A DNA stretch of 7,972 nt, from positions 1 to 7,972 of the forward strand of contig JAEZKW010000224.1 in the NCBI GenBank assembly GCA_023415375.1. Reading direction: 5' to 3'. This DNA is from Bacillota bacterium. Its GTDB lineage: Bacteria > Bacillota > UBA4882 > UBA8346. Of the stretch, positions 1-6,146 are shown piece after piece; the stretch's first letter is position 1, and each line of letters opens with the position of its first letter. The notes beneath the pieces are model-generated. The model searched no databases. It saw nothing but the letters and a program-made list of their open reading frames with translations, and had not been told where the DNA came from. The position numbers were made by a program, and so were the translations under genes.

Positions 1-38
1 AGGGAAGGGGGAACGGGGGTTAGGTAGGAAGTTAGGCC

Positions 39-1019
39 ATGGAAAACTTACTTCAAGTCTCTGATCTTAAAAAATATTACCCTGTCCGTACAGGTTTGCT
101 CGGAAGGGTTACCAAATGGGTACGGGCCGTAGACCGGGTCCGTTTTGAAATCCATCCTGGAGAAACATTGGGCCTGGTTGGAGAATCAGGTTGCGGTAAA
201 ACCACTGTTGGACGTAGTATTCTCCAATTGATTAAGCCTACCGGAGGTTCAGTTATTTTTGAAGGAACCGAGTTGGTAGGAATGACGAGCCGGGAATTAT
301 TGAAATGCCGTACCCGGATGCAGATCATCTTTCAGGATCCATATTCTTCGTTGAACCCCCGCCGTGTCGTGATGGATCTTGTCGGTGAAGGACTTGAAGA
401 GCACGGTCTTGTAAACGGTGTCGAGGAAAAAAAGGAGAGAGTCGTCTCACTTTTAGAACGGGTTGGTTTGTCTTCTCAAATTCTTTATCGATATCCTCAT
501 GAGTTTTCCGGAGGTCAAAGACAACGGATCGCCATTGCCAGGGCAATTTCCTTAAATCCAGCATTGCTGGTTTGCGATGAATCGGTTTCAGCGCTTGATG
601 TGTCAATTCAGGCCCAAATCATTAATTTACTGATTGAGCTCAGGAATGAATTGCAAATGGCTTATTTATTTATTGCTCATGATCTGGCAGTCGTCAAGCA
701 TATTTCTCACCGGATCGCTGTTATGTATTTGGGACAAATTGTGGAGTTGTCACCTGCATCTGAATTATTTGAAAGACCTTTGCACCCCTATACGTCGGCT
801 CTATTATCAGCCATACCGGTTCCAAATCCCGAATACCACAGAAAAAGGATTATTTTAACCGGAGAAATCGATAATACGGTAGATTTTAGCAATGGTTGTT
901 GCTTTGCGGCGCGTTGCCCGATGGTTATGGATATTTGCCGCCATCAAGAACCGCCAACCTTTTTTCATAGCAATGAGCATTTTGTAAAATGTTTTCGAGC
1001 AGGAGAGGCCAATGTCTGA
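39..1019 (+). CDS. oppF: Oligopeptide/dipeptide ABC transporter ATP-binding protein, OppF/DppF type
   Basis: This is a cytoplasmic ATPase subunit that powers peptide (or nickel/sugar-oligomer) import through an Opp/Dpp-type ABC transporter, normally paired with an OppD/DppD partner. Visible motifs are Walker A GESGCGKT at residues 48-55, Q-loop Q99, signature FSGGQRQR at 156-163, Walker B LLVCDE at 176-181, D-loop SALD at 184-187 and switch H214. A C-terminal oligo_HPY domain follows, with RPLHPYT near 246-252 and an RCP motif at 292-294. Its 326 residues are the usual length for OppF. The ATG is preceded by AGGAAG at 26-31, 7 bases away. An upstream oppD could end at several stops within bases 21-35, so its end cannot be fixed. 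The stop overlaps the next gene by 8 bases, indicating one transcript. The substrate cannot be told, and DppF or an AppF-like role is equally possible. Confidence 0.93.
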   Translation: MENLLQVSDLKKYYPVRTGLLGRVTKWVRAVDRVRFEIHPGETLGLVGESGCGKTTVGRSILQLIKPTGGSVIFEGTELVGMTSRELLKCRTRMQIIFQDPYSSLNPRRVVMDLVGEGLEEHGLVNGVEEKKERVVSLLERVGLSSQILYRYPHEFSGGQRQRIAIARAISLNPALLVCDESVSALDVSIQAQIINLLIELRNELQMAYLFIAHDLAVVKHISHRIAVMYLGQIVELSPASELFERPLHPYTSALLSAIPVPNPEYHRKRIILTGEIDNTVDFSNGCCFAARCPMVMDICRHQEPPTFFHSNEHFVKCFRAGEANV

Positions 1020-1515
1020 ATCTATTCTTAAAATCACTGACCATTTTCTTAAACCCAAAGAATGGTATGAATTTTCAGAGCCGGTTTTGCAGGGTTTTGT
1101 ATTAATTGCCTCCAAAGATGATCAGAAATATGCCGGGCTGGCTTCTAAACCCAGCCTTCCGAAAGTGAATCATCACGGCCCGAATCCCATCAAGCTTTAT
1201 CGTGATTATTACGGCTTTTTTAAATTACATACTAAACTGGTGCCTGAGGAATTAACCGTTAAATTCGCAATTGGATATACCATGCACTCTAAAGTCATTA
1301 CGGTTGATGATTATTCGAATTTCGGCTGGTTACGGTTAGCTACAGGAATCGAAGATTATATCTATCCCAATCTGTGCCATCATAAACAATTGCTGGAATA
1401 CTTGATGGCTCATTCCAATAGTCCCAAATTCGTGATCACCCGGGTCTATTTTTATTTACAGAATGATATGTATAAATGTTTAATAGCTGAGATTTTGAAA
1501 CGAGAGTCTCTCTAA
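1012..1515 (+). CDS. Unrecognised 167-residue protein, translationally coupled to oppF
   Basis: I do not recognise this protein family. It starts at ATG 1012, with AGGAGAGG at 1001-1008 giving a strong ribosome binding site inside the end of oppF. The two genes overlap by 8 bases, so it is almost certainly expressed. The protein is rich in aromatic residues (many Tyr and Phe), has no signal peptide and no clear membrane helix, and ends in a charged, probably helical tail (AEILKRESL). Two histidine pairs are seen (HH near 54-55, HH near 123-124) along with scattered Cys, but they form no recognisable metal motif. Its operon position suggests a link to peptide transport or to whatever the Opp system imports, but this is inference from location only. 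No terminator is obvious directly after its stop. Confidence 0.8.
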   Translation: MSESILKITDHFLKPKEWYEFSEPVLQGFVLIASKDDQKYAGLASKPSLPKVNHHGPNPIKLYRDYYGFFKLHTKLVPEELTVKFAIGYTMHSKVITVDDYSNFGWLRLATGIEDYIYPNLCHHKQLLEYLMAHSNSPKFVITRVYFYLQNDMYKCLIAEILKRESL

Positions 1516-1553
1516 AAGCCAATTGGATTTGAAATCATGATTGTCTCAACGAC

Positions 1554-1648
1554 GGGATTCAAACCCTGCGCGTTTACACGACTATAGCCGAATGCGAAGC
1601 TATGCAATCATAGCTTAAGCTAAATTGTTACCTTCGGGTTTGAATCCC
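1554..1648. repeat. Large inverted repeat with nested hairpin
   Basis: The 13-base arm GGGATTCAAACCC at 1554-1566 is the exact reverse complement of GGGTTTGAATCCC at 1636-1648. Inside the 69-base loop lies a second perfect hairpin, AAGCTATG at 1597-1604 and CATAGCTT at 1609-1616 around a 4-base loop. A 10-bp palindrome AGCTTAAGCT at 1612-1621 overlaps it. The arms superficially resemble tRNA T-arms, but no acceptor stem or cloverleaf can be built. The element could be a decayed mobile element end, a structured RNA or a REP-like intergenic repeat. Confidence 0.7.
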
Positions 1649-1657
1649 CCGGTTCTG

Positions 1658-1714
1658 CGCCAGCCAAAGCTGGCGAGTCGACATTCCAGTCAGTCCGCCA
1701 ACCAATGGTTGGCG
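1658..1714. repeat. Pair of related hairpins (CGCCARCC...GGYTGGCG-like)
   Basis: Two perfect hairpins of the same design lie 20 bases apart. The first, 1658-1675, has CGCCAGC, loop CAAA, then GCTGGCG. The second, 1696-1714, has CGCCAACCA, a single central base, then TGGTTGGCG. Where the left arms differ (G versus A at the sixth base), the right arms differ to match (C versus T). The two look like diverged copies that kept base pairing. They continue the hairpin cluster starting at 1554. Confidence 0.72.
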
Positions 1715-1722
1715 CAAGAACG

Positions 1723-1741
1723 CACCGGCTTTCAGCCGGTG
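1723..1741. repeat. Hairpin CACCGGCT-TTC-AGCCGGTG
   Basis: This is a perfect 8-bp stem (1723-1730 with 1734-1741) around a 3-base loop TTC. It is the rightmost member of the 1554-1741 hairpin cluster. There is no T tract after it, so it is a poor intrinsic terminator. A short GTAG follows at 1742-1745. That tetranucleotide is known next to REP hairpins, though usually on the other side, so the resemblance is weak. Confidence 0.7.
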
Positions 1742-1789
1742 GTAGTTGAGTTGTGAAAAAAAGAACTTACCCAAATTCAAGAGGTATTT

Positions 1790-1818
1790 TTCAAAATCTA
1801 TCCAATAATAATTATATT
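1790..1818 (+). promoter_or_regulatory. Possible sigma-70-type promoter for the CBS-domain gene
   Basis: TTCAAA at 1790-1795 (4 of 6 to TTGACA) and TATATT at 1813-1818 (5 of 6 to TATAAT) are separated by 17 bases in an AT-rich stretch. This would give a leader of roughly 120 bases before ATG 1945. Nothing else promoter-like stands out between the hairpin cluster and the gene. The match is modest. Confidence 0.35.
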
Positions 1819-1944
1819 AGAATGACAACTCGACAGCACCCGTTTTGGCCTATGCGCTCGCGCGCATTCGCCATTGATAATCATTGCTGGTACGGATTGA
1901 AACGGGGCTTGCCGAATTCTCATCGGATAAGGGAGGGATACTGA

Positions 1945-2382
1945 ATGAAAGTCGCAGATTTACTAAAGGATAAAGGCAAGAGTGTGATTACAATTACTCC
2001 GGATGAACCCATTTTTACGGCAATGGGAAAATTAATTGAAAACCAAATCGGTTCGTTAGTGGTAATCGATGCCGAAAAGAAGCTTGTGGGGATCATCTCC
2101 GAACGGGATATCATGCGGGCAGCCTATTCCGACTTAGAAAAGTTGAAGTCGAAAAAAGTATCTCAATTAATGAGCACGAATATTATTATTGGAATCCCTG
2201 AAGATGATGTTGATTATATCATGGGAATTATGACTCAAAATCGGATCCGGCATTTACCGATTGTAACCAAAGATGGGATTGTCGGTATTATCTCCATTGG
2301 TGATATTGTTAAATATCAATTGAAGGAATTTCAAGTTAAGAATCGTTATCTCGAAGAATACATGTACGGCCAAATTTTATAG
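1945..2382 (+). CDS. Two-CBS-domain regulatory protein
   Basis: This is a stand-alone protein made almost wholly of a CBS pair (a Bateman module), which in other proteins binds adenosine nucleotides such as AMP, ATP or S-adenosylmethionine. CBS1 spans about residues 3-60 and ends with GIISERDI at 49-56. CBS2 spans about 73-125, with RHLPIV at 102-107 and GIISIGDIV at 114-122. A short C-terminal helix follows with a LEEYMYG motif (136-142), seen in many small CBS proteins of this size. The length of 145 residues is typical. The ATG has GGGAGGG at 1931-1937 as a strong ribosome binding site. The gene appears monocistronic, with a terminator at 2437-2464. No catalytic domain or DNA-binding domain is attached, so the ligand and partner are unknown. 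Confidence 0.92.
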   Translation: MKVADLLKDKGKSVITITPDEPIFTAMGKLIENQIGSLVVIDAEKKLVGIISERDIMRAAYSDLEKLKSKKVSQLMSTNIIIGIPEDDVDYIMGIMTQNRIRHLPIVTKDGIVGIISIGDIVKYQLKEFQVKNRYLEEYMYGQIL

Positions 2383-2436
2383 GATTAAGAGAAGTTATTG
2401 GCGTCATCAGTTTGCTAGTCAATTCATTGAATTAAG

Positions 2437-2464
2437 AAGGGGCTGGGAGAAATCCCGGCTTTTT
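2437..2464 (+). terminator. Intrinsic terminator after the CBS gene
   Basis: A 12-bp stem with some G-T pairs (AAGGGGCTGGGA at 2437-2448 with TCCCGGCTTTTT at 2453-2464) closes on a GAAA tetraloop and runs into T5 followed by GAATTT. The T tract is on the + side, so it serves the CBS gene ending at 2382. Read on the - strand the tract is poorer, so it is at best a weak terminator for the convergent gene ending at 2533. Confidence 0.82.
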
Positions 2465-2532
2465 GAATTTATTCGAACTGTTTTCCTGTAATATCTACTT
2501 AACGCAAATATATTTGGCCAAAGAGAGGATGG

Positions 2533-3714
2533 TTAATTGATTAATGTTATGGGGGCAAAAGGGATAGCAGTGATTTGGACGGTATTTTCAGTCCGTAATT
2601 CCGGCACCTCAATGAAATTTAGTAATTTCGATTCCTCTGTCAATAACTTAAAAGATTCGGGAAAGATTTTCCGGAATTCTTCAATCGAGTTTTGTTCCGA
2701 GAATATGGCAATCTGGAAATCTTTAAATTGTTGTTGGTAATGTTTTTTTTGCTCTGCAATGACTTGAGGTTCAGTGCGCCAGTGATGGAACCCGATTCCT
2801 TGGGGAGCCTCATTCAACAGGACAGCCTTTCCATCAGGTTTCAGGAGCTTAGGGATTTGATGCAAAGATTTAAAGGTACCGATTAGGTTTTGATTAAAGG
2901 GACAACAACCTAAGAAAAGCAGGTCTGCCAAGTGGCCAGGTTTGTCCACAGTCACTAGTTTACAAAGTTCTTTTGCTGATTGGTGAAAAGATTCATTAAT
3001 TTTGCCATTGGTTATTTTGACAATGTCACCATTGGAATCGGAGAGCAAGTGCCAACTATGATGAATGGGCAGAACTTTTATGACTTCGTTAATTAATTCC
3101 CGCATCGGTGAAACTTGAGCGCCCGGATTCCCTGCTGGGAGGCTGTGAAAGGCTTCAATCGTTTGTAACCCAGCCACCCCGGGCAAAAGGATTTTACCGC
3201 CGCCTGAGAGACCAACCAAAGGGTGAATATTCATCGTTGAAACGGTAAAACGCAAGTCAGCTTGGACTACTTTTTTATTGAAGAGGAATGGAACTCCTAA
3301 GCGGCTTGATTTCAATGACATCAAATTCGCAGTATCATTACAGTTATGGATAGAAAAGGGCCAGTCATTAAGGCCTATTTTTTTTAATAAATCATTGGGC
3401 TGGATTCGAAAATGAGCCCCGGAAGCGATGATGATTTCAAATCCGGTAAGATTACCCCTCAACTCCTGAATGTTCTTGCAAAAAGCATTGACCAGATCTT
3501 TGGTTTTACTTACCCGGGATGGATCTTCCAAAATGAGCACAATTTGTTTGGCTTTTTTAAGTTCAAGTTTGAATTTTTCCATGTCTTCTTGGATCAGCCT
3601 ATTTTGCTCACCGATATCCAGGGGTTTAGGGTAGGATGGTTCGAGTAAAGTAAGGTTTGCAGTCCTCGGGATAGGAATCGACAATGTACTATTATTCCAA
3701 GAAAAACTTAACAT
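2533..3714 (-). CDS. LarA-family (DUF2088) nickel-pincer racemase/epimerase homologue
   Basis: This protein resembles LarA, the lactate racemase that carries a nickel pincer nucleotide cofactor on a lysine. LarA of Lactobacillus uses H108, H174, K184 and H200. Here H101, H164, K174 and H190 occupy equivalent places, with the 10- and 16-residue spacings kept exactly, and K174 sits in SGGGKILLPGVAG (170-182). GAHFR at 99-103 matches the GTHR-type motif. The usual DxTRP element is altered to EDPSR at 63-67. The C-terminal half (about 262-393) fits the second LarA domain, with a GIGFHH segment near 306-311. Its 393 residues are slightly short of LarA. LarA homologues act on several 2-hydroxy acids and sugar acids, so lactate should not be assumed. 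No larB, larC or larE is visible. The ATG has only a weak GGGG ribosome site 4 bases upstream. Confidence 0.85.
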   Translation of the reverse strand: MLSFSWNNSTLSIPIPRTANLTLLEPSYPKPLDIGEQNRLIQEDMEKFKLELKKAKQIVLILEDPSRVSKTKDLVNAFCKNIQELRGNLTGFEIIIASGAHFRIQPNDLLKKIGLNDWPFSIHNCNDTANLMSLKSSRLGVPFLFNKKVVQADLRFTVSTMNIHPLVGLSGGGKILLPGVAGLQTIEAFHSLPAGNPGAQVSPMRELINEVIKVLPIHHSWHLLSDSNGDIVKITNGKINESFHQSAKELCKLVTVDKPGHLADLLFLGCCPFNQNLIGTFKSLHQIPKLLKPDGKAVLLNEAPQGIGFHHWRTEPQVIAEQKKHYQQQFKDFQIAIFSEQNSIEEFRKIFPESFKLLTEESKLLNFIEVPELRTENTVQITAIPFAPITLIN

Positions 3715-3770
3715 AGGACCCCATCGTGTTTTATTTTTGATTGATATTTTTTAAGTATATCCCCATTTCC

Positions 3771-3800
3771 ATTATGAAATACTTTTTTAAGTGCTGATAA
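3771..3800 (-). promoter_or_regulatory. Possible promoter for the LarA-family gene
   Basis: On the - strand, TTATCA (3795-3800; 4 of 6 to TTGACA) and CATAAT (3771-3776; 5 of 6 to TATAAT) are separated by 18 bases. They sit 57 bases upstream of ATG 3714, in the only gap available for this gene's promoter. The surroundings are very AT-rich, so chance matches are likely. Confidence 0.3.
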
Positions 3801-3805
3801 GACAG

Positions 3806-3831
3806 AAATAAAAAAAGCCTTGAAGGCTTTT
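3806..3831 (-). terminator. Intrinsic terminator (bidirectional shape) ending the envelope gene cluster
   Basis: The stem AAAAGCCT (3813-3820) and AGGCTTTT (3824-3831) closes on a 3-base loop. Read leftward on the - strand it is followed by a run of T residues (complement of the A tract at 3806-3812), a standard intrinsic terminator. It can end the - strand transcript from the CsgG-family gene at 4027, about 195 bases downstream of that gene's stop. The + side also has TTTTCTT, so it may work both ways. Confidence 0.78.
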
Positions 3832-3848
3832 CTTAATTGGTTGAATTC

Positions 3849-3969
3849 TCCCGTAGAGGCGCGGAGACGCAGAGAATAAATAGGGTTTTTGTATTTTCAG
3901 TTCTATTAATAATTATTGATTTTAAAACTTTGCGCCAGCGGCACCTTTGGTGCCGACACCTCTGCGGGA
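3849..3969. repeat. MITE-like 121-bp element with terminal inverted repeats
   Basis: The ends are inverted copies matching at 11 of 13 bases: TCCCGTAGAGGCG at 3849-3861 and CACCTCTGCGGGA at 3957-3969. The left arm continues into GCGGAGACGCAGAG (3861-3874), a motif I recognise from intergenic repeats of many unrelated environmental genomes, where it is often mistranslated as peptides with a CVSAPLRE core. That peptide core does appear here on the - strand. An internal perfect hairpin CGGCACC-TTT-GGTGCCG lies at 3939-3955. There is no coding capacity for a transposase, so any mobility would need help in trans. Confidence 0.65.
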
Positions 3970-4026
3970 ATAAAAATGGACCTCTAGGATCAACCATTAT
4001 TGAAAACAGCGCCAATAATTATTTTG

Positions 4027-5079
4027 TCAGGGCCAATCGGAATCATTGGTCGAATCCGATTTTGGAGTTGGCATTGGAGTAGGAGGTGGAGCGGTCGTTC
4101 GTGCTGGAGATTGTTTTGAAACTGCTCCCGGTGAATCGTTATATTTCGCCTCGGTTCTCGATTGAACTTTATCGTTGACGGAAATATCTCCCCTTTGGGA
4201 AATGATTTGGCATACGGAAGCTTTTTCCTTTACTTGGGTTACAGTAAGCAAAGCCACTTCATCACTAACTTCGTCAATAATTTCTTTGGTAACGGGATCC
4301 CTAACCGTTTGAACGACGTGTTCCACGCTAAAAGTCATTCCGGGTTCAACACCACTGGTGTTACCGATATTGATAATGACTGTTGTCGGGGATGAATAAG
4401 CCACTAACCCCACTAAGGGTTTGTCGATATCAGTTTGCTGCACTTTTTCGGCAAATTGATTTGCGGCTGAGTTGACTGCTTCCCGCATAGCTTCGCCAAG
4501 ATCCGATTTGGAAAAATTGCCTCCACCAAACAGCATGGCCCCATTCCCAGTGGCGATTCCTAAATTTCTGCGAACTTTTTCACCGACCCCGGTAACAGCG
4601 CAAAAAATTTCGGCCGTCGTGGTATCAACCATTCTGGCGTCAATAGCCACCCGGGCAGTATTGGATTTTATGCCAAAACCGAGATTTCGCGGCCCTAAAA
4701 TAGCTGCTCCCTGATTGTGGTCAAAGGCAAATTCGGTAACATGCCCCATAATTAAGTATTTAGCACCGAGAATTTTTCCAAATTCAATAACAGTTTGGGG
4801 ATCTCCCATTGTGTTCGAAAATTTTTGTTCATTTAAAATCCGGTCGACCTGTTCCCGTTCAATAATGCGGAATTGCTGGGTATTTAGTAAAGCGGTCACT
4901 AATTCACTGGATACTTCTTGACCTACTTCGAATTCATTGCCCCACCAGCGGTTGGTAATCGAGCGGTCGTCAAAGGGCAGGACAGCAACCCGATAGAACT
5001 GTCTCACGCCGAAGATAGGGTTTGCCAAACTCATAACGATGACTAGAAGGACCAAGCTAATCAAAATCTTCCGCTTCAC
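4027..5079 (-). CDS. CsgG-family exported protein with FlgT-C-like domain
   Basis: CsgG-family proteins form or accompany outer-envelope assemblies; CsgG itself is the curli secretion pore. I place the start at GTG 5079, with GGAGG at 5089-5093 nine bases upstream. This yields 350 residues and a clean signal peptide (KRK, then a hydrophobic core, ending near residue 24). A longer TTG start at 5148 would prepend an Arg-rich stretch and has no ribosome site. Residues 30-217 are CsgG-like: VAVLPFDDRS, then FRIIEREQVDRILNEQ and LGAKYLIMGHVTEF. Residues about 222-307 resemble the FlgT C-terminal domain (VIINIGNTSGVEPGM, DPVTKEIIDEV). A Pro/Ser/Thr-rich tail covers about 308-350. No lipobox cysteine is present, unlike classical CsgG. 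It is the last gene of the cluster. Confidence 0.87.
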   Translation of the reverse strand: MKRKILISLVLLVIVMSLANPIFGVRQFYRVAVLPFDDRSITNRWWGNEFEVGQEVSSELVTALLNTQQFRIIEREQVDRILNEQKFSNTMGDPQTVIEFGKILGAKYLIMGHVTEFAFDHNQGAAILGPRNLGFGIKSNTARVAIDARMVDTTTAEIFCAVTGVGEKVRRNLGIATGNGAMLFGGGNFSKSDLGEAMREAVNSAANQFAEKVQQTDIDKPLVGLVAYSSPTTVIINIGNTSGVEPGMTFSVEHVVQTVRDPVTKEIIDEVSDEVALLTVTQVKEKASVCQIISQRGDISVNDKVQSRTEAKYNDSPGAVSKQSPARTTAPPPTPMPTPKSDSTNDSDWP

Positions 5080-5088
5080 TTTATGTAA

Positions 5089-5093
5089 CCTCC
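5089..5093 (-). promoter_or_regulatory. Ribosome binding site fixing the GTG start at 5079
   Basis: GGAGG on the - strand lies 9 bases before GTG 5079. The next codons encode KRK and a hydrophobic stretch, the normal layout of a signal peptide. No comparable site precedes the alternative TTG at 5148 or ATG at 5130, so this site decides the start. Confidence 0.7.
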
Positions 5094-5099
5094 GTAACC

Positions 5100-5115
5100 G
5101 CGCGTGTACGCGTGC
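5100..5115 (-). other. GC-rich hairpin in the spacer between TPR-CsgG and CsgG genes
   Basis: A 6-bp stem with two G-T pairs and a GTAC loop sits in the 59-base spacer between the stop of the TPR gene (5139) and GTG 5079. It lies just upstream of the ribosome binding site. There is no T tract. It could tune translation or mRNA stability in the operon, or be incidental. Confidence 0.4.
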
Positions 5116-5138
5116 TCTAAAAACATGCATTCGTTGAA

Positions 5139-6119
5139 TTAAAACCAACCCTCTTTAGTGATCTTATCGGCAAGATCTTTGGCAAGTTCGGGGATTTGGT
5201 TTTGGAAATCGGCCATTTCTTTACCGTTAAAACCCTCAGAAAGTTTAATTTCTTTAATAACTTCTCCCCCAGGAACTTTTAAGACCCGGGCCGTGATTTT
5301 GAATTTATTGGATTTGCTTCCTTCCGAGACAATTTCACCTACGACAACTTGACCAGCACCGAGGATCCGTCCCAGGTCCATGGCCAAGCCGTCGTTAAGA
5401 CTGTCACTAAGGCCTTTGGCTTGTTCATTGATGACTTCCTGTACTTTTTTATAATCGACCATTGCAAATTTACCGGAAGCTGACTTTGAAACCAATTCCG
5501 CTTGCAAAGACTGAATGAGAGGGGTTTCTATTCCCAGTTGCGAACTACGGTTTACGAAAAACAACACGGCCCGCAGGGGAATATTTCCTTGCAATTTGGC
5601 TTTAATCTTGGTATAACGATCTGCTAAATCCTGGTAACCCGGGCTGTATGTATAAGCTTTTTCGTAAGCCGTCAAAGCGGATTCCAATTGGTTTTCACTT
5701 TCATAAGTACGGCCCAGGTTATAATAACGGGAAACCATATCTTGGGAGAGGTTGCCCAAACGGGATTTAGCTTCCACCGAAGTGGGATTGTAAAAAAGGG
5801 CTTTTTTGTATAATGCTAAAGCCTCTTCGTATTTTTCTTTGGATTTGGAATCATCGCCCATTTGCACTAACATAGAACAGGCTTGTACTTTGGCAGTTGC
5901 TAATTTGTCTTGAACATCCTTGTATTTTGGATATTCTTTGGCGGCTTGACCATAAGCATCGGCTGCCAAATCCCAGCGGCCTTCCGAAGCGTAGGTTTCA
6001 GCCTTATCATAAAATTGCTGCGCTTTACCCTTGGATGCAAAGATGGGGGCGGAAGTCAGCAAAAGTGAAATCACTATCAATATTAATAAACCAATTTTAA
6101 ATGATTTAAAACATTTCAT
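5139..6119 (-). CDS. Exported TPR protein with C-terminal CsgG-like domain
   Basis: This is a two-part exported protein of 326 residues. A signal peptide covers residues 1-28, ending at PIFA. Three TPR-like helical pairs follow at about 33-66, 83-116 and 129-162, with the repeated pattern of small and aromatic residues (GRWDLAADAYGQAAKEYP, YEEALALYKKALFYNP, LESALTAYEKAYTYSP). Residues about 183-320 resemble the CsgG/TolB-like fold: RAVLFFVNRSS, then MVDYKKVQEVINEQ and LGRILGAGQVVVGEIVSE, parallel to motifs in the downstream CsgG gene. TPRs usually mediate protein contacts, so it may scaffold the assembly formed by its neighbours (inference). ATG 6119 has AAGGAGG at 6127-6133, 7 bases upstream. 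The gene starts 27 bases after the LPP20 gene. Cys3 and Cys81 are not in a lipobox. Confidence 0.87.
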   Translation of the reverse strand: MKCFKSFKIGLLILIVISLLLTSAPIFASKGKAQQFYDKAETYASEGRWDLAADAYGQAAKEYPKYKDVQDKLATAKVQACSMLVQMGDDSKSKEKYEEALALYKKALFYNPTSVEAKSRLGNLSQDMVSRYYNLGRTYESENQLESALTAYEKAYTYSPGYQDLADRYTKIKAKLQGNIPLRAVLFFVNRSSQLGIETPLIQSLQAELVSKSASGKFAMVDYKKVQEVINEQAKGLSDSLNDGLAMDLGRILGAGQVVVGEIVSEGSKSNKFKITARVLKVPGGEVIKEIKLSEGFNGKEMADFQNQIPELAKDLADKITKEGWF

Positions 6120-6146
6120 GATGAAACCTCCTTAATTCTTGAAATA

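Noticed and set aside
1554..1665. tRNA or tRNA remnant suggested by GGGTTTGAATCCC followed by a CCA
   Set aside because: The T-loop lacks the conserved C56, the T-stem fails at its outer pairs, no matching 5' acceptor strand is found, and the arm recurs inverted at 1554-1566, so an inverted repeat explains it better.
1554..1741. CRISPR array
   Set aside because: The repeats are inverted and differ from each other; there are no regular direct repeats with spacers.
1544..1751. Integron attC site, because of stacked hairpins and a GTTGAGT at 1745-1751
   Set aside because: No matching RYYYAAC partner box at a suitable distance, no integrase or gene cassette, and stems too long and perfect for attC.
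1753..1944. 63-residue GTG-start reading frame ending just before the CBS gene
   Set aside because: No ribosome site, no recognisable sequence, begins at the edge of the hairpin cluster and covers the likely promoter; the composition looks random.
2513..2522. Palindrome TTTGGCCAAA as an operator
   Set aside because: It lies past the stop of the - strand gene and after the terminator of the + strand gene, so there is no promoter for it to control.
3833..4015. 60-residue - strand reading frame with a CVSAPLREN core
   Set aside because: This peptide is the usual false translation of the intergenic repeat at 3849-3969.
4162..4921. Several + strand reading frames inside 4027-5148
   Set aside because: They are antisense shadows of the CsgG-family gene without ribosome sites or recognisable domains.
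5080..5148. N-terminal extension of the CsgG-family protein from TTG 5148
   Set aside because: It would place an Arg-rich stretch before the signal peptide, has no ribosome site, and GTG 5079 has GGAGG at good spacing.
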